64,000 nucleotides of DNA from an uncultured Gammaproteobacteria bacterium (GTDB lineage Bacteria > Pseudomonadota > Gammaproteobacteria > Steroidobacterales > GCA-2729495). The stretch lies in NCBI GenBank assembly GCA_937921935.1, contig CAKZWQ010000016.1:1-64000 (forward strand). The letters run 5' to 3'. A model generated the notes under the pieces. The model made no database searches. It was not told the DNA's origin and worked only from the letters and a program-made list of their open reading frames with translations. A program made the position numbers and the translations under genes. This document shows positions 41,574 through 51,597 of the stretch, in pieces (position 1 is the stretch's first letter; the number at the start of each line of letters is the position of its first letter).

Positions 41574-41936
41574 GTGACAGAAAGTAGTGAACTGGTAGAA
41601 CTGGCAGTGGCTTCCCTGGATGATCTGAAGGCACGTGATGTGACGATTCTGGATGTGTCCCGGCTGACATCGATTACCGACTACATGGTCATTGCCAGCG
41701 GCACCTCGGGTCGCCATGTGAAGTCCATTGCCGATCGCCTGGTCGAACGCGCCAAAGCCGCGGGCTATTCGCCCGTCGGTGTTGAGGGTGCGGAAGGGGC
41801 CGAGTGGGTACTGGTGGATCTGCAGGACATCGTGGTGCACGTGATGCAGCCCAAGATCCGGGAGTTCTACAATCTGGAGAAGCTCTGGAACATGGGCGGG
41901 GATGCTCCCGGCTCCAGCGCCGGGGCCGGCGCCTGA
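41574..41936 (+). CDS. rsfS: Ribosomal silencing factor RsfS
   Basis: RsfS binds L14 and prevents subunit joining when nutrients are scarce. 120 residues. Family blocks are ARDVTILDVSRLTSITDYMV and VLVDLQDIVVHVMQPKIREF. The start is GTG with AGGAGA about 5 bases upstream. An ATG 4 bases earlier is in another frame that ends after five codons. A short Ala/Gly/Ser-rich tail closes the protein. Confidence 0.96.
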   Translation: MTESSELVELAVASLDDLKARDVTILDVSRLTSITDYMVIASGTSGRHVKSIADRLVERAKAAGYSPVGVEGAEGAEWVLVDLQDIVVHVMQPKIREFYNLEKLWNMGGDAPGSSAGAGA

Positions 41937-41957
41937 TTCGCGCGGCCTTACCCGGTT

Positions 41958-42428
41958 ATGCGTATTTCTCTGCTCGCCGTGGGCACTCGCTTGCCCGCCT
42001 GGACGGGCGAGGGCTTCAAAACCTATCAGCGGCGTTTGCCGCGGCACATTCAGCTTGAGTTAGAAGAGATTCCTGCCGGTGGTCGCAGCGGTCGCGCGAA
42101 TATCGCCGCTGCCCGTGCTCAGGAGGGTGAACGTATTTTACGGCGTGCCGCCGACGCTGATCTGCTCATCGCCCTGGACGAACACGGCGTGCAGTGGACG
42201 ACCAAGGAACTGGCGGCGGAGCTGGAGCGCTGGCAAGCAGAGTTTCCCCGCGTTGCCCTGGCGGTGGGTGGTGCAGACGGGCTGGCGGATGATTGTCGCA
42301 CCCGCGCCTCGCGCCTGTGGTCCCTGTCGCCACTGACCCTGCCCCATGGCTTAGTCAGAGTTGTCGTGGCGGAGCAGTTGTATCGTGCCTGGACTCTCCT
42401 GTCCGGTCATCCTTATCACCGCGCCTGA
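41958..42428 (+). CDS. rlmH: 23S rRNA (pseudouridine-1915-N3)-methyltransferase
   Basis: SPOUT-class methyltransferase acting on helix 69 of 23S rRNA in 70S ribosomes. 156 residues (E. coli 155). It begins [20 protein letters not shown]; the knot region shows [13 protein letters not shown], and it ends with [16 protein letters not shown]. The TGA overlaps the maf ATG by one base (TGATG), indicating reinitiation. Confidence 0.96.
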   Translation: MRISLLAVGTRLPAWTGEGFKTYQRRLPRHIQLELEEIPAGGRSGRANIAAARAQEGERILRRAADADLLIALDEHGVQWTTKELAAELERWQAEFPRVALAVGGADGLADDCRTRASRLWSLSPLTLPHGLVRVVVAEQLYRAWTLLSGHPYHRA

Positions 42429-43018
42429 TGCAACCAAGCATTTACCTGGCATCCGCGTCGCCTCGCCGACGCGAACTTCTGGCTCAGCTGGGCGTGCATT
42501 GTCAGGTGCAGCCTGCGACTGTGGATGAAACGCCGCGGGATGATGAAGCGCCGGCTGACTATGTGCTGCGACTGGCTATCGACAAGGCCCGGGCCGTGGC
42601 GGCCGCGCGCGCGCCGGCGCAGGATCCGGTCCTGGCCGCCGACACAGCCGTGGTGCTCGACGGCATGATCTTTGGCAAGCCAAGGGATCGCGCGCATGCT
42701 TTGCAGATGCTTGGCCAGCTCGCGGGCACGACACATCAGGTGTATACGGCAGTTGCCGTGGTTGCCGGCCAGCGCTGCGAGCATGCTCTGAGTTGCTCCG
42801 CCGTGACCTTTCGTGCCCTGGGTGCCGATGAGGCGGCGGCTTACTGGGAGACGGGTGAACCGGCTGACAAGGCGGGAGCCTATGCCATTCAGGGTCTGGG
42901 GGCCGTCTTCGTTGAATCCCTGGAAGGGAGTTACTCGGGGGTCATGGGTTTGCCCGTGTTCGAGACGGCCCGGCTGCTGGCTGCTTTCGGGTATCGTTTG
43001 CTCGGCGGCAATACATGA
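42428..43018 (+). CDS. maf: Maf-family nucleoside triphosphate pyrophosphatase
   Basis: House-cleaning pyrophosphatase acting on non-canonical or pyrimidine NTPs (YhdE type). The ATG at 42428 gives [20 protein letters not shown], the family opening, and 196 residues. Other markers are [14 protein letters not shown] and the C-terminal [14 protein letters not shown]. It overlaps rng by 4 bases. The maf-rng-yhdP order is conserved across gammaproteobacteria and supports the call. Confidence 0.95.
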   Translation: MQPSIYLASASPRRRELLAQLGVHCQVQPATVDETPRDDEAPADYVLRLAIDKARAVAAARAPAQDPVLAADTAVVLDGMIFGKPRDRAHALQMLGQLAGTTHQVYTAVAVVAGQRCEHALSCSAVTFRALGADEAAAYWETGEPADKAGAYAIQGLGAVFVESLEGSYSGVMGLPVFETARLLAAFGYRLLGGNT

Positions 43019-44487
43019 ACGCAATGGGCGAAGAAATTCTGATCAACATAACCCCGCGGGAAGTCCGCGCCGCGGTGGTGGATCAGGGTGTGTTGTATGA
43101 ATTACTGATAGAGCGCGCATCGCGGCGAGGCCTGACCGGAAATATCTACAAGGGCCGTGTATCGCGTGCGTTGCCGGGGATGCAGGCGGCCTTTATCGAC
43201 ATGGGCCTGGAGCGGACCGGGTTTTTGCATGCCAAGGATATTCGGCCGCCGGCTCACGCGGACGCCGTTGATGTCGAGGAGCCGGGTATCCGCGACCTGT
43301 GTCGTGAGGGCGATGAACTCCTGGTCCAGGTGCTCAAGGATCCCCTGGGCAGCAAGGGCGCCCGCTTGACCACCCAGTTGACGATTCCCTCCCGGTTTCT
43401 GGTGCTGGTGCCGGGTAGCAGCAGCGTGGGTGTCTCTGCACGAATCGAGGACGAAGGCGAGCGTGAGCGCCTGCGGGAAATCATCAGCACGCTCATACCG
43501 ACGGATCGGCCCCGAGGTTATATCGTGCGCACGGCTGCCGAAGGGGCAAGTTTGGAAGCCCTGCGGGCCGACATGCAGTTTCTGGACCGCCTGTGGGAGG
43601 CTATTCGTCAGCGGGCCCAGGCCGCCAAGGCGGGCAGCCTGGTCCATGAAGATCTGCCCCTGGAATTGCGCATGGTGCGCGATTTGGTTAATTCGGAAAT
43701 CCAGCGCATACGTGTCGACTCCGAGGAGGCCTGCGAGCGAATTGTCGAGTTTGCGCACAGCTTCATGCCCGAGTTGGCACCCGCCGTTGAGTTTTACTCG
43801 GGTCGCCGTCCCATTCTGGATCTGTACGGGGTCGAGGATGAAATCCAGCGCGCACTGGAGCGTGAAGTGCCCCTGAAGTCGGGTGGGCACATTGTGTTCG
43901 ACCAGACGGAGGCCATGACGACGGTGGATGTGAATACCGGTGCTTATGTCGGCCACCGTAATCTTGAGGAGACGATCTTCAGGACCAACCTGGAAGCCGC
44001 GGTTGCCATCGCGCGGCAATTACGCTTGCGCAACCTGGGTGGAATCATCATTGTCGACTTTATTGATATGGTTGAGCCTGGGCATCAGGCGCAGGTTCTC
44101 GAGGCCCTGGAAAGCGCGATGGTTGCCGATCACGCCCGGACGCAAATTGCCCAGGTATCACCCCTCGGGCTGGTTGAGATGACGCGCAAGCGGACCCGGG
44201 AGAGCCTTGAACATATTCTTTGTGAGCCTTGCAAAACTTGCCACGGAAGCGGGTTTTTCAAAACCGCAGAGACGGTTTGCCACGAAATTTTTCGGGAAAT
44301 TCTGCGTCAGCATCGGCAATTCAGCTTCAAGGAGTTGATCGTGCTGGCTAATCAGGATGTGGTGGAAACCCTGCTGGACGAAGAGTCTGCCAGTCTTGCC
44401 GAACTGGAAACCTTTACCGGGAAGCCCATTCGACTGCAGAGCGAGTCACTGTATGCCCAGGATCGCTTCGACGTTGTGCTGGTGTAA
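43015..44487 (+). CDS. rng: Ribonuclease G
   Basis: Endoribonuclease for 16S rRNA 5'-end maturation and mRNA decay, related to the catalytic half of RNase E. 490 residues. The S1 domain covers about residues 38-130 ([20 protein letters not shown]). The Mg ligands are Asp305 (VDVNTG) and Asp348 (IIIVDFIDM), and the zinc-link is Cys403/Cys406 (CEPC). It lacks the long C-terminal scaffold of RNase E. Overlaps the maf stop. Confidence 0.97.
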   Translation: MNAMGEEILINITPREVRAAVVDQGVLYELLIERASRRGLTGNIYKGRVSRALPGMQAAFIDMGLERTGFLHAKDIRPPAHADAVDVEEPGIRDLCREGDELLVQVLKDPLGSKGARLTTQLTIPSRFLVLVPGSSSVGVSARIEDEGERERLREIISTLIPTDRPRGYIVRTAAEGASLEALRADMQFLDRLWEAIRQRAQAAKAGSLVHEDLPLELRMVRDLVNSEIQRIRVDSEEACERIVEFAHSFMPELAPAVEFYSGRRPILDLYGVEDEIQRALEREVPLKSGGHIVFDQTEAMTTVDVNTGAYVGHRNLEETIFRTNLEAAVAIARQLRLRNLGGIIIVDFIDMVEPGHQAQVLEALESAMVADHARTQIAQVSPLGLVEMTRKRTRESLEHILCEPCKTCHGSGFFKTAETVCHEIFREILRQHRQFSFKELIVLANQDVVETLLDEESASLAELETFTGKPIRLQSESLYAQDRFDVVLV

Positions 44488-44499
44488 GTCGGTCTGACC

Positions 44500-47400
44500 A
44501 TGGCACGGGTGATGGGCAGATTGATTCGCGCGCTGGTTTATTCAGCCGCCACCCTCGTTATCTTCCTGGCGCTGCTCATCGGCCTGGTGCGTTTGATGCT
44601 GCCGCTGTTGCCGCAGTATCAGCAGGAAGTGCGGACCGCCGCTGCGGCAGCGACGGGTTTCGATGTCCAGTTCCAGCAGTTGAGTGCCAGCTGGCCCCTG
44701 CGCGGCCCCGAACTGGTGCTATACGGCGTGCAGGTTCTGGATCCGGTAACGGCTGAGCCCGTGGCGAGCGCCGAGCAGGTTTCCGTTGGTGTTGACCTGG
44801 TCCGCCTGCTGATGGAGCGGCAGCTCGTGCCCAATTCCCTGGGCGTGATTGGTTCGAAGTTGCGCATTGACCGGGAGCCTGACGGGCAGCTCAATCTCCA
44901 GGGCCGGCCACTGGCCAGTTATCAGTTACCCCCTCGCGAAACGCCGACACCCGAACTGGTCGATCTGCGCGTGCGGCTGGAAAAAATCGATTTGCTTTAC
45001 AGCGATGCGAACCCTCTGACCACGTCACTGCAGGGACGCCTGGACTGGCTGGATTTTGACTATTCCGACCCTGGCGTCCAGGCCGAGGGTTTGCTGGTCT
45101 TAAAAGGGGGGCAGTCGGGCCGTATCTCCCTGTCAATTAACGGGCAGGGTTCGTTGCTTGGGGATGATGCAGACCCGATGGCCGCGGACTGGCGTATCAG
45201 CATCGAGGGCGACGACCTGCAACTCGCGCCGCTGGTGGTCCTGGCGCTGGGCATGGAAACGCCCTTAAGTGCGGCTGAAGGTTCTATCAGCCTGGCCGCG
45301 CGCCTGAGCGCGGGCAAGCCACTGGCCTTGCTCGGCGAACTTGATTTGCGCGCGCTGGAATTCCGTAATCAGGGCGAACTGGTGGAAAAAATCGATTTGC
45401 TGGCCGGGCGTTTTGAATGGGAGAGCAGAGAGGCTGGGTGGCTGCTGGGTGGGACTGACCTGCGCATCGGGCGCGCGGGCCGTCTGTGGCCGCGCTCGGA
45501 ACTCACCCTGACCTGCGAGCTGGACGCGGTGGCCGACGGGCAAGTCTGCGACGGCAGCGCCAGCTTTATCCGGCTGGATGATATTTATGCTCTCGCGCGC
45601 GGTTTTGCTGCCCCGCAGGCGCGGGCTGATTTGCTGCCCCGGGATCTGCGCGGGGAACTCAAGGATGTCAGCCTGGCGCTGCGCCTTCCCGGGAGTGCGG
45701 CGCCGCAGTTCCAGTTGAGCCTGGATTTCCAGGACCTCGGCATGGTGGATGGTCTGGGTGGCATTACGCTGGCTGGTCTGGCCGGAGAGCTGGTTGCCGA
45801 TCAGGCCGGCGGGCGCCTGGAGCTGAGCAGTGGGGTGACTGACTGGGCCTTGCCTGAGTTGCTGCCCGGGCCGATTCAGACAAACGAGTTGACGGGTTTA
45901 CTGGTCTGGCGTGTCACGGAGAACGGTCTGCGCGTGCTTAGCGATAGTGTGCGCCTGTCGGCGGAAGACATTGCCGCCACCTCGCGCTTTGAACTCAGTG
46001 TGCCCGGCGACGGCAGTAGCGCCCTTCTCGATCTGGATGCGCAACTAAGCTCACCGAACGCACCGGGGATCTTGCGCTATTTGCCCTTGCGTCGTTTCCC
46101 ACCGGGGGTGAATGCCTGGCTGAAGCGAGCCATCGTCAGCGGCCGAATCGAGGACAGCAGTATTCGCTGGCGCGGTCCCCTGCGCGCATTTCCCTACGAA
46201 CGGGGCGAGGGACTGTTTCGGGTTGACCTGGCCATTGCCGATGCGGTTCTGGATTACGCTGATCGCTGGCCGCGCATCGAAGCTCTGTCGGCTGATCTTG
46301 TGTTCGACGGCGTCAGCCTTTACTCCCCGCAGAACCAAGGCCGCCTCGCCGGCATCGAATTGGAAAATGAAGCCGTGCGCTTTGAGGATCTGCGCACGGG
46401 TAAGCTCGATATCACCATCGAGCAAGCAACGCAGCTGGGTGCTATACGGGAGTTGCTTCTGGCGACACCCGTTGCCGACACCCTGGGCCCGGTACTCGAA
46501 AACGCCTCTGGCAGCGGCCTGGTAAATGCCCGCGTAGACCTGCTGTTGCCGGTACTCAAAGCCCGCGACTACCGGCTGGACGGCCGCTTCACGACTCGCG
46601 ATGCTCAACTGGGCTTTGCCGGGCTGGCTTTTGACTTTGAACAGCTCAACGGCGAGCTGCGTTTGCAGAACACGCAGCTATCAGCTGAGGCGCTTAAAGG
46701 TCGATTGCTCGGTGAGCCCTTTGTTGCCAGCCTGCAACCCGTTGTGGCTGCAGACGCGCCTTATAGCCACGAAGCAGTCCTTAGCGGGAGCACCCCGGTC
46801 CGGCGCTGGTTTGAAACGCTAAGCCTGCCCCAGGCTGAAGCCCTGTCAGGCCCTGCGCAATGGCAGGCCAGGCTGATGGTTCCCCGGGCGGGGGAGAATT
46901 CCGGGCCGTTTCAGGTGCAGGTGACATCCACGCTGCTGGGGACCGCCAGCAGCCTGCCGCCACCCTTGGGCAAGACCGCGGACGAAGAAGCGCCTCTTGA
47001 TGTGACCCTGCGCCTGGCTGATGCCGGGGTGCTGGAAGTCGACGGACGCTTGCGTGACGACCTGGCCTTTATATTCCGACTGGAGTCAACGGAGCCCGGC
47101 TGGCGCGTCGAGCGGGGGGCTGTGCATGCCGGTATAGGCCCCGCCCTGCTGCCCGTGCTGCCGGGCATCGAGGCTTCCGGCCGCCTGTCTGTGCTGCGCG
47201 TGGCCGATTGGCTACCCCTGATCGATACCGGTGCCGAACGGCGGCTGGAAAGCATTTATCGCGAGGCGGCTTTATCGGTCGATGAACTCGTGGTCCTCGG
47301 GCAGCGTTTTCCCGATGCTGAACTGCTGGCGACGCGGCAGACGGGCAGCTGGCGCATTGCAGTCGATGCACCATGGGCCCTTGGCACTCTGCAGCTGCCA

Positions 47401-48441
47401 GACTCGACGACGCCGGCCAGACCATTGCAACTGCAACTGGACCGGCTCTGGCTGCTGGAGACTGAGCCCGGGTCGGCGGAGAGTTACGACCCGAGAACCC
47501 TGCCGCCCCTGGAGATTGAGGTCGGGGATTTCCGCATCGGTTCCCTGGAATTTGGCAGCCTGAGCACGGCGGTATTGCCCGACAGTGAAGGAGCGTCCGC
47601 CAGCTCCATCGAAATGGATGGGGGCAGTTTCACCATCACCGGTGAGGCGCAGTGGCTGGTGGTCGACGGGCAGGTAGAACAGCAGCTGAGCAGACTGCAG
47701 GGTGAAATGCGCAGCACCGATATCAAAGCCACCCTGAAGAGCCTGGGTTACCAGCCACTCATGCAAGGTGACTCTTTGCGCGTGACCTCTGAGCTGACAT
47801 GGCCCGGCCCGCCCTCGGCAGATTTTTTGTCGCAGGTATCGGGGCAGCTTCGGGTGCGTATAAAGGAAGGCGCTTTGCTGGAAGTGGAGCCGGGTGGTGG
47901 TCGGGTGCTGGGCATGCTGAGTGTTGCCTCGCTGCCGCGGCGTCTGGCCCTGGATTTCCGTGACGTGTTTGATGAAGGTTTGAGCTTTGATGTCCTGGAA
48001 GGGGACTTCACCCTGGAGAACGGCGACGCCTACACCTGCAACCTGGGCTTGCAGGGTGCCGTGGCTGACCTGGGAATCGTGGGTCGTTCGGGCCTGCGGG
48101 ATCAGGACTACGATCAGCTGGCTGTGGTCCGGCCCCACGTTTCCAACGTGCTGGCTCTTGGCGGTGCTGTAGTGGGCGGGCCCGCCGTGGGGGGCGCCAT
48201 GCTGCTGATCTCAAGAATTTTCCGCAAACCCTTGAGTCAGATCGGCGAGTCCTATTACCAGATAAAGGGTGCCTGGGATGATCCGCAAATCGCCAAGATT
48301 CAGCGTATTGACGTGGACACGACCCGCTTTAGCGACTGCGAAGCCCTGCTGCCCGAGGTCGTGCCGGAGCCGGTTTTTGTGCCCTTGCCGGGCGCTGAAG
48401 CTGATCCCTTGCCAGCCGAGGCGGATGCCGCGTCCCCATGA
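44500..48441 (+). CDS. yhdP: AsmA-like envelope protein YhdP
   Basis: Very large (1313 residues) inner-membrane-anchored AsmA-family protein. YhdP of E. coli takes part in phospholipid transport to the outer membrane and is predicted to form a periplasmic hydrophobic groove. A single N-terminal helix is at about residues 12-36; the rest is beta-rich and periplasmic. The conserved end includes LALGGAVVGGPAVGGAMLL and FRKPLSQIGESYYQIKGAWD, then an acidic Pro-rich tail. The start is 12 bases after rng. ATG chosen at MARVMGRLIR; a second Met at residue 5 is possible. Confidence 0.95.
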   Translation: MARVMGRLIRALVYSAATLVIFLALLIGLVRLMLPLLPQYQQEVRTAAAAATGFDVQFQQLSASWPLRGPELVLYGVQVLDPVTAEPVASAEQVSVGVDLVRLLMERQLVPNSLGVIGSKLRIDREPDGQLNLQGRPLASYQLPPRETPTPELVDLRVRLEKIDLLYSDANPLTTSLQGRLDWLDFDYSDPGVQAEGLLVLKGGQSGRISLSINGQGSLLGDDADPMAADWRISIEGDDLQLAPLVVLALGMETPLSAAEGSISLAARLSAGKPLALLGELDLRALEFRNQGELVEKIDLLAGRFEWESREAGWLLGGTDLRIGRAGRLWPRSELTLTCELDAVADGQVCDGSASFIRLDDIYALARGFAAPQARADLLPRDLRGELKDVSLALRLPGSAAPQFQLSLDFQDLGMVDGLGGITLAGLAGELVADQAGGRLELSSGVTDWALPELLPGPIQTNELTGLLVWRVTENGLRVLSDSVRLSAEDIAATSRFELSVPGDGSSALLDLDAQLSSPNAPGILRYLPLRRFPPGVNAWLKRAIVSGRIEDSSIRWRGPLRAFPYERGEGLFRVDLAIADAVLDYADRWPRIEALSADLVFDGVSLYSPQNQGRLAGIELENEAVRFEDLRTGKLDITIEQATQLGAIRELLLATPVADTLGPVLENASGSGLVNARVDLLLPVLKARDYRLDGRFTTRDAQLGFAGLAFDFEQLNGELRLQNTQLSAEALKGRLLGEPFVASLQPVVAADAPYSHEAVLSGSTPVRRWFETLSLPQAEALSGPAQWQARLMVPRAGENSGPFQVQVTSTLLGTASSLPPPLGKTADEEAPLDVTLRLADAGVLEVDGRLRDDLAFIFRLESTEPGWRVERGAVHAGIGPALLPVLPGIEASGRLSVLRVADWLPLIDTGAERRLESIYREAALSVDELVVLGQRFPDAELLATRQTGSWRIAVDAPWALGTLQLPDSTTPARPLQLQLDRLWLLETEPGSAESYDPRTLPPLEIEVGDFRIGSLEFGSLSTAVLPDSEGASASSIEMDGGSFTITGEAQWLVVDGQVEQQLSRLQGEMRSTDIKATLKSLGYQPLMQGDSLRVTSELTWPGPPSADFLSQVSGQLRVRIKEGALLEVEPGGGRVLGMLSVASLPRRLALDFRDVFDEGLSFDVLEGDFTLENGDAYTCNLGLQGAVADLGIVGRSGLRDQDYDQLAVVRPHVSNVLALGGAVVGGPAVGGAMLLISRIFRKPLSQIGESYYQIKGAWDDPQIAKIQRIDVDTTRFSDCEALLPEVVPEPVFVPLPGAEADPLPAEADAASP

Positions 48442-49286
48442 GTGAATCGACTGCCCTGACCGTCGCGCTGGTGCAGATGAATTCGGGGCAGAGCATCCAG
48501 GCTAATCTCGCCCAGGCCGATCACTACCTGGGGCAGGCTGCCGGCCAGGGCGCGAAGCTGGCGGTCCTGCCGGAGAACTTCGCCGGCATGGCCGCGGCTG
48601 ATGACTTTCGGCGGCAAATAGCGGAAACCGATGGCCAAGGGCCTATCCAGGACGCGCTGGGCCGCCTGGCCAGGGCCCATGGAATGTGGCTGGTGGGCGG
48701 CACCATCCCGCTGCTCAGTGACGCCGATGCACGCCCGGTTGCTGCCTGCTGTATTTATGACAGTGCTGGTGAGCGCCGTGGTCGCTACGACAAAATTCAT
48801 CTGTTCGATGTCGATGTCCCGGATGCTGATGAGCAGTATCGGGAGTCAGCCAATACTGCCCCCGGTCAGCAGGTCCTAACGGTGCCAACCCCATGGGGAA
48901 GGCTGGGGGTAGCCGTGTGCTACGATCTTCGCTTCCCCGAACTGTTTGGGATGCTGGCTGCCGACGGGGCCGAGCTGATCGCCGTGCCCGCGGCTTTTAC
49001 CCGACCCACGGGCCGGGCTCACTGGGAATTGCTGGTGCGTTCCCGGGCTCTGGATTCGCTGGCCTATGTGGCCGCTGCCGGGCAGACCGGCACCCATCCG
49101 GGCGGCCGGAGAACCTGGGGGCATTCACTGGTTGCCGGGCCCTGGGGTGAGGTGCTGTGTCATGCCGACGAGCTGCCCGGCGTGTATCTGGTGACTTTGG
49201 ACATGACGCAAGTTGCATCGGTCCGGAAAAGTTTTCCGGTGTTGCAGCATCGACGTTTACAGACGGCGCTGAAGGCCGCGGAGTAA
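48438..49286 (+). CDS. Carbon-nitrogen hydrolase (Nit1/NitB-like amidase)
   Basis: Nitrilase-superfamily amidase, probably repairing deaminated glutathione or a similar omega-amide. 282 residues. The catalytic triad is Glu46 (AVLPENF), Lys119 (RYDKIHLFD) and Cys161 (AVCYDLRFPELF). The sequence around the Cys is of the Nit1 type. The start overlaps the yhdP stop by 4 bases, and tldD follows 9 bases after. The conserved yhdP-nit-tldD run supports its place but does not prove the substrate. Confidence 0.92.
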   Translation: MSESTALTVALVQMNSGQSIQANLAQADHYLGQAAGQGAKLAVLPENFAGMAAADDFRRQIAETDGQGPIQDALGRLARAHGMWLVGGTIPLLSDADARPVAACCIYDSAGERRGRYDKIHLFDVDVPDADEQYRESANTAPGQQVLTVPTPWGRLGVAVCYDLRFPELFGMLAADGAELIAVPAAFTRPTGRAHWELLVRSRALDSLAYVAAAGQTGTHPGGRRTWGHSLVAGPWGEVLCHADELPGVYLVTLDMTQVASVRKSFPVLQHRRLQTALKAAE

Positions 49287-49295
49287 TGGATCACA

Positions 49296-50753
49296 GTGAC
49301 CGATACGAATACTAATCCCCTGCAGTTGGCCGAACAGCGCCTGCTGGAGCCGGCGGGGCTCCAGGAAAGTCATCTGGGTGATGCGTTGGGCAACATGCTT
49401 AGCGGCGGTGTCGACACGGCTGAACTGTACTTTCAGGTGGCTCGCCATGAATCATGGTCCCTGGAAGACGGGATCGTAAAAGAAGGGACGCATAGCATCG
49501 AGCGCGGCGTTGGCGTCCGTGCCGTCGCCGGTGAGAAAACCGGTTTCGCCTACTCCGATGAGATTGTTGTGCCGGCCTTGATGTCGGCCTCCAAGGCGGC
49601 CGGTGCTATCGCGAGGCTGGGGCAGCAGGGCCAGGTACAGGCCTGGTCGAGGGCCGGCGAACAGCGGCTCTATCCGGCCCTGGATCCCATCATGTCCCTG
49701 GCGGACGAAGATAAAGTGGCCTTGCTGCAGCAGGTGGATAAGGCGACGCGCGCTCACGACTCCAGGGTGCAGCAGGTTATGGCGAGCATCACCGGTGTTC
49801 AGGAAATCGTTCTGGTCTGTTCCAGCGACGGGGTTTATGCGGCGGATGTCCGGCCCCTGGTGCGAATGAATGTGGCGGTCATCGTCGAAGACGGTGGTCG
49901 CCGCGAGCAAGCCTACACCGGCGCCGGGGGTCGCTTTGCCTACGAGCATTTTCTTAGCGGCGACCGGGCCCTGGCCCTGGGTCGGGAGGCGGTGCGTCAG
50001 GCCCTGGTCAGTCTGGAAGCCGTCCCTGCACCGGCTGGCGAGATGGTCGTGGTGCTGGGACCGGGTTGGCCGGGTGTGCTGCTGCATGAGGCCATTGGCC
50101 ATGGGCTGGAGGGTGATTTCAATCGCAAGGGGACCTCGGCATTCGCCGGCCGGATAGGCGAGCAGGTCGCAACCGACTTATGCACCGTCGTCGACGACGG
50201 TACTTTGCAGGGCCGACGTGGCTCTCTGAATATGGACGATGAGGGGACGCCCAGCCAGTGCACAACCCTGATCGAGAAAGGTCGACTGGTGGGCTACATG
50301 CAGGACTCTATGAATGCCCGCTTGATGGGCGTGCCAGCGACGGGCAACGGTCGGCGACAGTCTTTCGCCCATGTGCCTATGCCGCGCATGACCAATACTT
50401 ATATGTTGCCTGGCCCCCACGATCCGGACGAGATCATTGCCTCCGTGGAGCGGGGGATTTACGCCTGCAATTTTGCGGGCGGACAGGTCGACATTACCTC
50501 GGGCAAATTTGTTTTTTCGGCCAGTGAGGCCTACTTGATCGACAAGGGAAAGTTGGGTGCGCCTATACGCGACGCGACCCTGGTCGGGGATGGCCCGTCG
50601 GTGCTGCAAAAAGTTTCCATGGTGGGTAACGACCTGGAGCTCGACGAGGGTGTCGGTGTCTGTGGCAAAGATGGCCAGTCAGTGCCTGTGGGAGTTGGCC
50701 AGCCGACCCTGCGAATCGACAGCCTGACCGTCGGCGGCACCGGCAACGCCTAG
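49296..50753 (+). CDS. tldD: Metalloprotease TldD
   Basis: TldD pairs with TldE (PmbA) to form a metalloprotease that matures or degrades small peptides such as microcin B17 and CcdA. 485 residues. The zinc motif HExxxH is HEAIGH (264-269). The probable third ligand Cys lies in [19 protein letters not shown] near the end. The start is a GTG giving [14 protein letters not shown]. The partner gene pmbA lies 0.85 kb downstream, beyond a small membrane gene and purE on the other strand. Confidence 0.96.
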   Translation: MTDTNTNPLQLAEQRLLEPAGLQESHLGDALGNMLSGGVDTAELYFQVARHESWSLEDGIVKEGTHSIERGVGVRAVAGEKTGFAYSDEIVVPALMSASKAAGAIARLGQQGQVQAWSRAGEQRLYPALDPIMSLADEDKVALLQQVDKATRAHDSRVQQVMASITGVQEIVLVCSSDGVYAADVRPLVRMNVAVIVEDGGRREQAYTGAGGRFAYEHFLSGDRALALGREAVRQALVSLEAVPAPAGEMVVVLGPGWPGVLLHEAIGHGLEGDFNRKGTSAFAGRIGEQVATDLCTVVDDGTLQGRRGSLNMDDEGTPSQCTTLIEKGRLVGYMQDSMNARLMGVPATGNGRRQSFAHVPMPRMTNTYMLPGPHDPDEIIASVERGIYACNFAGGQVDITSGKFVFSASEAYLIDKGKLGAPIRDATLVGDGPSVLQKVSMVGNDLELDEGVGVCGKDGQSVPVGVGQPTLRIDSLTVGGTGNA

Positions 50754-50776
50754 CGACGACAAGAGGCGTTAGCTCT

Positions 50777-51001
50777 ATGCATATTTGGTTGACCAAACCG
50801 ATCTACGAACTTTTGCCCTATTTTTATCTGGCCGCAGGTCTCGCTGCCCTGGGCGCTTCCATGTACCTCAATTACTGGTACTGGCCGGTGATCTGCCTGC
50901 TGGCCGGGATCGCGCTGGTGACTGCCGGCCTGGTGCTGTGGCTCAAGCGGCGTGATTTTCGGCAGAATCGCAGGCCGCCCGGCATAGAGGACCTGGATTA
51001 G
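50777..51001 (+). CDS. Small two-helix membrane protein of unknown function
   Basis: A 74-residue protein that I cannot assign. It begins MHIWLTKPIYELLPYFYLAA; two hydrophobic segments span about residues 13-29 and 35-55, followed by a basic and polar tail (LKRRDFRQNRRPPGIEDLD). AGAGG lies about 10 bases before the ATG. It follows tldD by 23 bases on the same strand and ends 5 bases before the convergent purE. Codon use resembles its neighbours, so it is probably real. Confidence 0.65.
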   Translation: MHIWLTKPIYELLPYFYLAAGLAALGASMYLNYWYWPVICLLAGIALVTAGLVLWLKRRDFRQNRRPPGIEDLD

Positions 51002-51006
51002 AGGTA

Positions 51007-51498
51007 TTAGCCCTCGCGCGGATCCGGCAGGGCCAGCACTTTTTGTGTTTGCTGTGCGCGGAAGCTTTGCAGAGCTGACGCAATTTCAGTGTGGCCCAGG
51101 GCGAGGATCGAAGCGGCCAGTACGGCGGCATTCACCGCCCCTGCGCGGCCGATAGCCAGGGTGCCTACAGGCACACCGCCCGGCATCTGGGCCATGGCCA
51201 GCAGGGAGTCCATGCCGCCCGTCGCTTTCGAGTAGAGGGGCACCCCCAGCACGGGCAGTTGGGTCAGGGCAGCGGCGGCGCCCGGCAGGGCCGCGGCCAG
51301 CCCCGCGCCGCAGATCAAAACCTGCAAGCCGCGATCGCTGGCCGTTTCGCAATACTCCGTGAGCCGGTGCGGGGCTCGATGAGCCGATATGACACTGACT
51401 TCATGCTCGATGCCGAGCGCGTCCAGGGTCTGGGAGGTGTGAATCATGGTTTCCCAGTCGTTCTGGGAGCCCATCAGGATGCCGACGAGTTTTTTCAT
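51007..51498 (-). CDS. purE: N5-carboxyaminoimidazole ribonucleotide mutase PurE, with unusual residues
   Basis: Purine biosynthesis, converting N5-CAIR to CAIR. 163 residues with ISAHRAPHRL (catalytic His40) and QMPGGVPVGTLAIGRAGAVN, clear PurE markers. Two normally conserved positions differ: GSxSDW is GSQNDW (Asn13 for Ser), and AHLPG is AALPG (Ala70 for His75 of E. coli). No purK lies beside it, and purC is 3 kb away. Either activity is retained despite the changes or this is a specialised copy. ATG start; the 99 bases to pmbA form a divergent promoter region. Confidence 0.92.
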   Translation of the reverse strand: MKKLVGILMGSQNDWETMIHTSQTLDALGIEHEVSVISAHRAPHRLTEYCETASDRGLQVLICGAGLAAALPGAAAALTQLPVLGVPLYSKATGGMDSLLAMAQMPGGVPVGTLAIGRAGAVNAAVLAASILALGHTEIASALQSFRAQQTQKVLALPDPREG

Positions 51499-51597
51499 GG
51501 TAGAGATCTTATCCGAGTCTGAAGTGGTAGCCCAAGCGCCAGTTTTGCAGACCGCAGGTTAGACTAGATATCTTGCCTAAGGAAAGGACCAACAGCG

